Part shown: piece by piece, positions 5,650 to 8,111 of the stretch
How the letters are laid out: each line of letters starts with the position of its first letter
Position numbering within the stretch: position 1 is the stretch's first letter
Assembly: GCA_030590185.1 (NCBI GenBank)
Contig: JAUUZB010000119.1
Location: 1-8,111 of the forward strand
Direction: 5' to 3'
Length of the DNA: 8,111 nt
Source: Deltaproteobacteria bacterium
GTDB lineage: Bacteria; Myxococcota; XYA12-FULL-58-9; JAUUZB01
Position numbers and translations under genes: made by a program
The notes under the pieces: generated by a model
Told to the model about the DNA's origin: nothing
The model's input: the letters and a program-made list of their open reading frames with translations, nothing else
Databases searched by the model: none

Positions 5650-6489
5650 CTACGGACAGGTGTACCCAAAAGCGCCGGTGGTATCACAGAAGTCGTCCGT
5701 GGCATCCTCGACCGCGTCCTCGGCACCTTCCACGTCTTCTTGGGATGAATCGGGGTCGTCGACCACGTCCTGGGCGTCGTCGAGGACATCCTCGAGGCCG
5801 GTGATGGCACCGTCGAGACCACCGCCGGTGAGGCACTCGGCGGGAGCGACGAGACAGGCCGCGTCCATCAGGCCATTGGCGGCCGCGATGGCCGACACCA
5901 ACTGGGTGACATTGACCATGATGACCTTGCTCATGAAGACGATGGTCGCCACGGTGAGGTCTTCGTTGGCCTGCTTGATCTCTGCCAGGGTCGCGTCGGG
6001 ATCGTCATCCACCAACTCGGCGGCCGCGATCGCCGTCTCGAGCTCGGCGGTGGAGCCGATCTCGAAGCTCCCAACCGATACGCCTTCCTCGGCCACCGCC
6101 ACCATGCCTTTGGCCGCGGCGATAGTCTCAGCCAAGGTGACTTTTGACAACGCCAGCTCAACCGCGCTCTCCATACCGGCGATGGTGCCGTCGGCGATGA
6201 GGGCGTTTTCGACGGCGCTCTGGATCATCGCCAACACCGCAGCATCACCGAGAACCTCGGCGACCGCGTCGGTGACAGCAATGGCGATCGATTCCTGGGT
6301 CTCGCCATCGGCGATGGCGGCCTTGATGGCGTCGGCGATCGCGTCCTCGGTGGTTTGTTCGGCGAGCGCATCCTGAGTCGCGCCGGCGATTTCTTCCTGT
6401 CCCGGAATACCGCAGGCAGCGAGGGTTAGGGTCGAGACGGCAACGATACCGAGGGTGATGAGACGGGTGGTGGTGTGTGTTCGAATCAT
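5650..6489 (-). CDS. Alanine/acidic-rich lipoprotein with FIVAR-like segments
   Basis: The 279-residue protein begins with a textbook lipoprotein signal: R3 and R9, hydrophobic 10-22, lipobox LAAC at 23-26, so Cys26 should be lipidated. G27 rather than Asp follows, which does not signal inner-membrane retention; outer-membrane sorting is plausible. The mature part is rich in Ala, Glu, Asp and Val and looks almost entirely helical. Two stretches resemble FIVAR-type three-helix modules: around 147-180 (ending DPDATLAEIKQANEDL) and around 229-264 (LEDVLDDAQDVVDDPDSSQ and onwards). FIVAR modules in other proteins serve as surface spacers or binding units; the match is by eye only. Four cysteines (212, 219, 268, 278) cluster in the last third and could form two disulphides. 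AGAAGAG lies four bases before the start. It sits between the cytochrome gene and the beta-repeat pair on the same strand. No specific function can be assigned. Confidence 0.85.
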   Translation of the reverse strand: MIRTHTTTRLITLGIVAVSTLTLAACGIPGQEEIAGATQDALAEQTTEDAIADAIKAAIADGETQESIAIAVTDAVAEVLGDAAVLAMIQSAVENALIADGTIAGMESAVELALSKVTLAETIAAAKGMVAVAEEGVSVGSFEIGSTAELETAIAAAELVDDDPDATLAEIKQANEDLTVATIVFMSKVIMVNVTQLVSAIAAANGLMDAACLVAPAECLTGGGLDGAITGLEDVLDDAQDVVDDPDSSQEDVEGAEDAVEDATDDFCDTTGAFGYTCP

Positions 6490-6493
6490 GCAG

Positions 6494-6500
6494 CTCTTCT
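6494..6500 (-). promoter_or_regulatory. Ribosome binding site of the lipoprotein gene
   Basis: The minus strand reads AGAAGAG, ending four bases before the ATG at 6489. It fits the lipoprotein signal that starts there. Confidence 0.5.
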
Positions 6501-6609
6501 GTGGTGTGGATGGGTTGAAGAAGAGTTTTCCCCTGTCACATGAAAAACCCTGACGAAATCGTGGACGGTCACCCCCGCCCCGTATCGCAGTGAATCGGAT
6601 GCCACAAGC

Positions 6610-6650
6610 GCCCCTAGGGCGGGGCCGGTTCTGCGATGTTGCTACATTGC
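6610..6650. other. Two adjacent small hairpins between cytochrome and lipoprotein genes
   Basis: GCCCC (6610-6614) pairs with GGGGC (6621-6625) across six bases. Next to it GCGATGT (6633-6639) pairs with ACATTGC (6644-6650) across TGCT, with one G-T wobble that becomes an A-C mismatch on the minus strand. They begin about 11 bases after the cytochrome stop. No T-run follows, so they are more likely 3'-end structures than intrinsic terminators. The remaining bases of the 172-base gap show no clear promoter. Confidence 0.3.
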
Positions 6651-6661
6651 GATATGCTGGC

Positions 6662-8111
6662 TCAGAACTGATGGCAGGCGTTACAAGTCGCCGTCCCCAC
6701 CGGGTCCACCCCCCACACCAGGGGATCCGTGATCGACCCGCTCAGCACCCCAAAGGACTGCTTGATGTGGCACCCAACCTCGGAGCAGGTCTTGCTCGCC
6801 GGGTCGTAGCTGGCGTTGGCGAGGTGGAACGACCACGTCCCACCGTCGATGCTCGAGTCGGGGGGCACAAACGAGCTCGGCAGGGCCGTGACCCACTGGG
6901 GCATGGCCGGCTCGTTCGCCCCGGCGGGCAGGCCGCCGGTGCCGGCGGGGATCGAGGTGCGCGGATCAAAGACCACCTGGCGTACACCATCCACGTGGTT
7001 CTCGTACTGCACGGCGCCGAAGCCCTGGGGCTGCTGGCCGGCAATACCGGTGTGACAGCCGGCCGCCGTGCAAGAGTAGTCGAGGGAGCCGCCCAGATCG
7101 TAATCGCCGCTGGTGTCCATATAGTAGAAGCCGTTCGGGCCGGTGTTGGTGTTGGCCGTGGTGTCGTAGTGACAGGTCTGGCAGGTCATCGGTGACGCTG
7201 AGTCAGAGCTGCCGCCATGGTAGTCGCCGTGCCAGGGCCCGGGCATGCCGCCGAAGTGACCGAGCTCGTAGCCGTCATCGGCCAACACCAGGTGGCTGTT
7301 GGCGGTGGTGGTGCCGGCGCCGCCGGATGTGTAACGGGGCGGGTTGTCGTGGCAGGCGGTGCAGGCGGTTTGTGGATCGAGGGTCGCATCCCAGGCCGGC
7401 GTGGTGACGTAGGTCGGTGACTCCTGTCCCGAGCTATGGCAGTAGACCGAGCTACAGGTAGAGCCGTCGAAGCTCGCGGCCGGTGGGTTGAGGGCCTTGA
7501 GGCGGCTCGCCGGGGCGCTCGGGTCATAGAGCTCCACCTGCACGACGCCATCGTTGTGCGCGGCGTTGTCGAGGGGGTGGCAGTTGCCGCAGCCATAGAT
7601 GTAGCCCGGGGCGTCATCGGCGTAGAAGTCGCTGGTGATGCGCAGGTCGGTGGCCGGGAGGGGCGAGCCGTCGCCGCCGTAGTGAGCGAGGTGGGCGCCG
7701 GTGTCCGGTGCGATGCCGTGGCAGTCGCCGCAGAAACGCCGGGCCTGCACGATGCCGTCGACGTGCTCGGTTGGGTTGTCCGGCACCTGGCCGGTGTAGT
7801 CGTGACAGGTGCCACAGTCGTCGGGCGGCACCTGCGGGTGGAAGCCACTCGGCGGCGCGCCGTGACATGTGCCGCACGCGTCTTGGGAGTCATCGACCAC
7901 GGTCCACTCCGGGTCGGTGATGGTGCCGCCACCGTTGGTGAGGGTGGCGCCATGGCAATAGACGTTGGTGCAGCGGGTGCTATCAAAATCCGGCACGGCG
8001 CCGTCGGCGGTGGCGAGGGCACCCCAGGTGAGCTCGGCGGGCAGCGCCGTGTCGGCGTGGCCGGGGGCGTTGTTTTCGGTGGGCACCAGGTGGCAATCGT
8101 CGCAGAGGATC
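6662..8111 (-). CDS. Multihaem c-type cytochrome, CX4CH/CX2CH type, 5' end cut by window edge
   Basis: The minus-strand frame is open from the right edge to the TGA at 6662, giving 482 residues without the true N-terminus. A GTG at 8086 cannot be the start because the codons before it encode another haem site, CDDCH (residues 3-7). Twelve haem-type motifs are visible: eight CX2CH (3, 79, 99, 127, 174, 250, 310, 476) and four CX4CH (47, 219, 347, 442). Three CX4CH sites are each followed 24-29 residues later by a CX2CH, which is the pattern of the Geobacter CxxxxCH...CXXCH domain (GSu_C4xC__C2xCH, TIGR01904). H-x-D-G-x-x-Q occurs three times (116, 185, 372) and may supply distal haem ligands. 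Such proteins are exported, matured by the Ccm haem lyase system, and move electrons in the periplasm or at the cell surface. The last haem ends two residues before the C-terminus. The signal peptide, further haems and the redox partner lie outside the window. Confidence 0.93.
   Translation of the reverse strand, partial: ILCDDCHLVPTENNAPGHADTALPAELTWGALATADGAVPDFDSTRCTNVYCHGATLTNGGGTITDPEWTVVDDSQDACGTCHGAPPSGFHPQVPPDDCGTCHDYTGQVPDNPTEHVDGIVQARRFCGDCHGIAPDTGAHLAHYGGDGSPLPATDLRITSDFYADDAPGYIYGCGNCHPLDNAAHNDGVVQVELYDPSAPASRLKALNPPAASFDGSTCSSVYCHSSGQESPTYVTTPAWDATLDPQTACTACHDNPPRYTSGGAGTTTANSHLVLADDGYELGHFGGMPGPWHGDYHGGSSDSASPMTCQTCHYDTTANTNTGPNGFYYMDTSGDYDLGGSLDYSCTAAGCHTGIAGQQPQGFGAVQYENHVDGVRQVVFDPRTSIPAGTGGLPAGANEPAMPQWVTALPSSFVPPDSSIDGGTWSFHLANASYDPASKTCSEVGCHIKQSFGVLSGSITDPLVWGVDPVGTATCNACHQF

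Noticed and set aside
5423..6376. Plus-strand open frame of 317 codons, Ser/Ala-rich
   Set aside because: It mirrors the alanine-rich lipoprotein on the other strand, and its composition follows from that. The minus frame has a lipobox and a ribosome binding site.
6662..8086. Cytochrome starting at the GTG at 8086
   Set aside because: The same frame stays open to the edge and encodes a further CDDCH haem motif just upstream, so the gene is truncated by the window.

Overview
The window is GC-rich, and all seven protein-coding genes I can support lie on the minus strand. The content suggests a deltaproteobacterium in the broad sense (Myxococcota, Desulfuromonadota or a related uncultured lineage). 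It combines Myxococcus-type cysteine-rich repeats, a multihaem cytochrome of the CX4CH/CX2CH type first described in Geobacter, and several secreted lipoproteins. The phylum is inferred from gene families, not from a marker gene.

In transcription order (right to left) the layout is as follows. (1) A multihaem c-type cytochrome cut by the right edge (6662-8111). (2) A short alanine/acidic-rich lipoprotein (5650-6489). (3) Two adjacent membrane-anchored proteins built from short beta-strand-like 'hPh' repeats, where h is I/V/L (4823-5536 and 3945-4826); they overlap by ATGA and are probably translationally coupled. (4) A UGT-type GT-B glycosyltransferase (2613-3857). (5) A protein resembling the Leptospira LIC_10091-like group, with a methyltransferase-like layout (1417-2487). 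(6) A cysteine-rich repeat lipoprotein cut by the left edge (1-1024). A 392-base gap (1025-1416) holds no gene but carries imperfect repeats and a weak terminator candidate.

Most of these genes concern the cell envelope: two lipoproteins, an exported cytochrome and two membrane-anchored repeat proteins. The cytochrome would carry electrons in the periplasm or at the cell surface. The two repeat proteins and the glycosyltransferase form a compact co-directional block and may act together on an envelope lipid, but only position supports this.

The strongest candidate for something undescribed is the repeat-protein pair. I do not recognise the family, its repeat is regular, and in the 293-residue protein the residue after each hPh core changes from mainly acidic to mainly basic along the chain. 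A second candidate is the 56-residue cysteine-rich unit repeated four times at the left edge.
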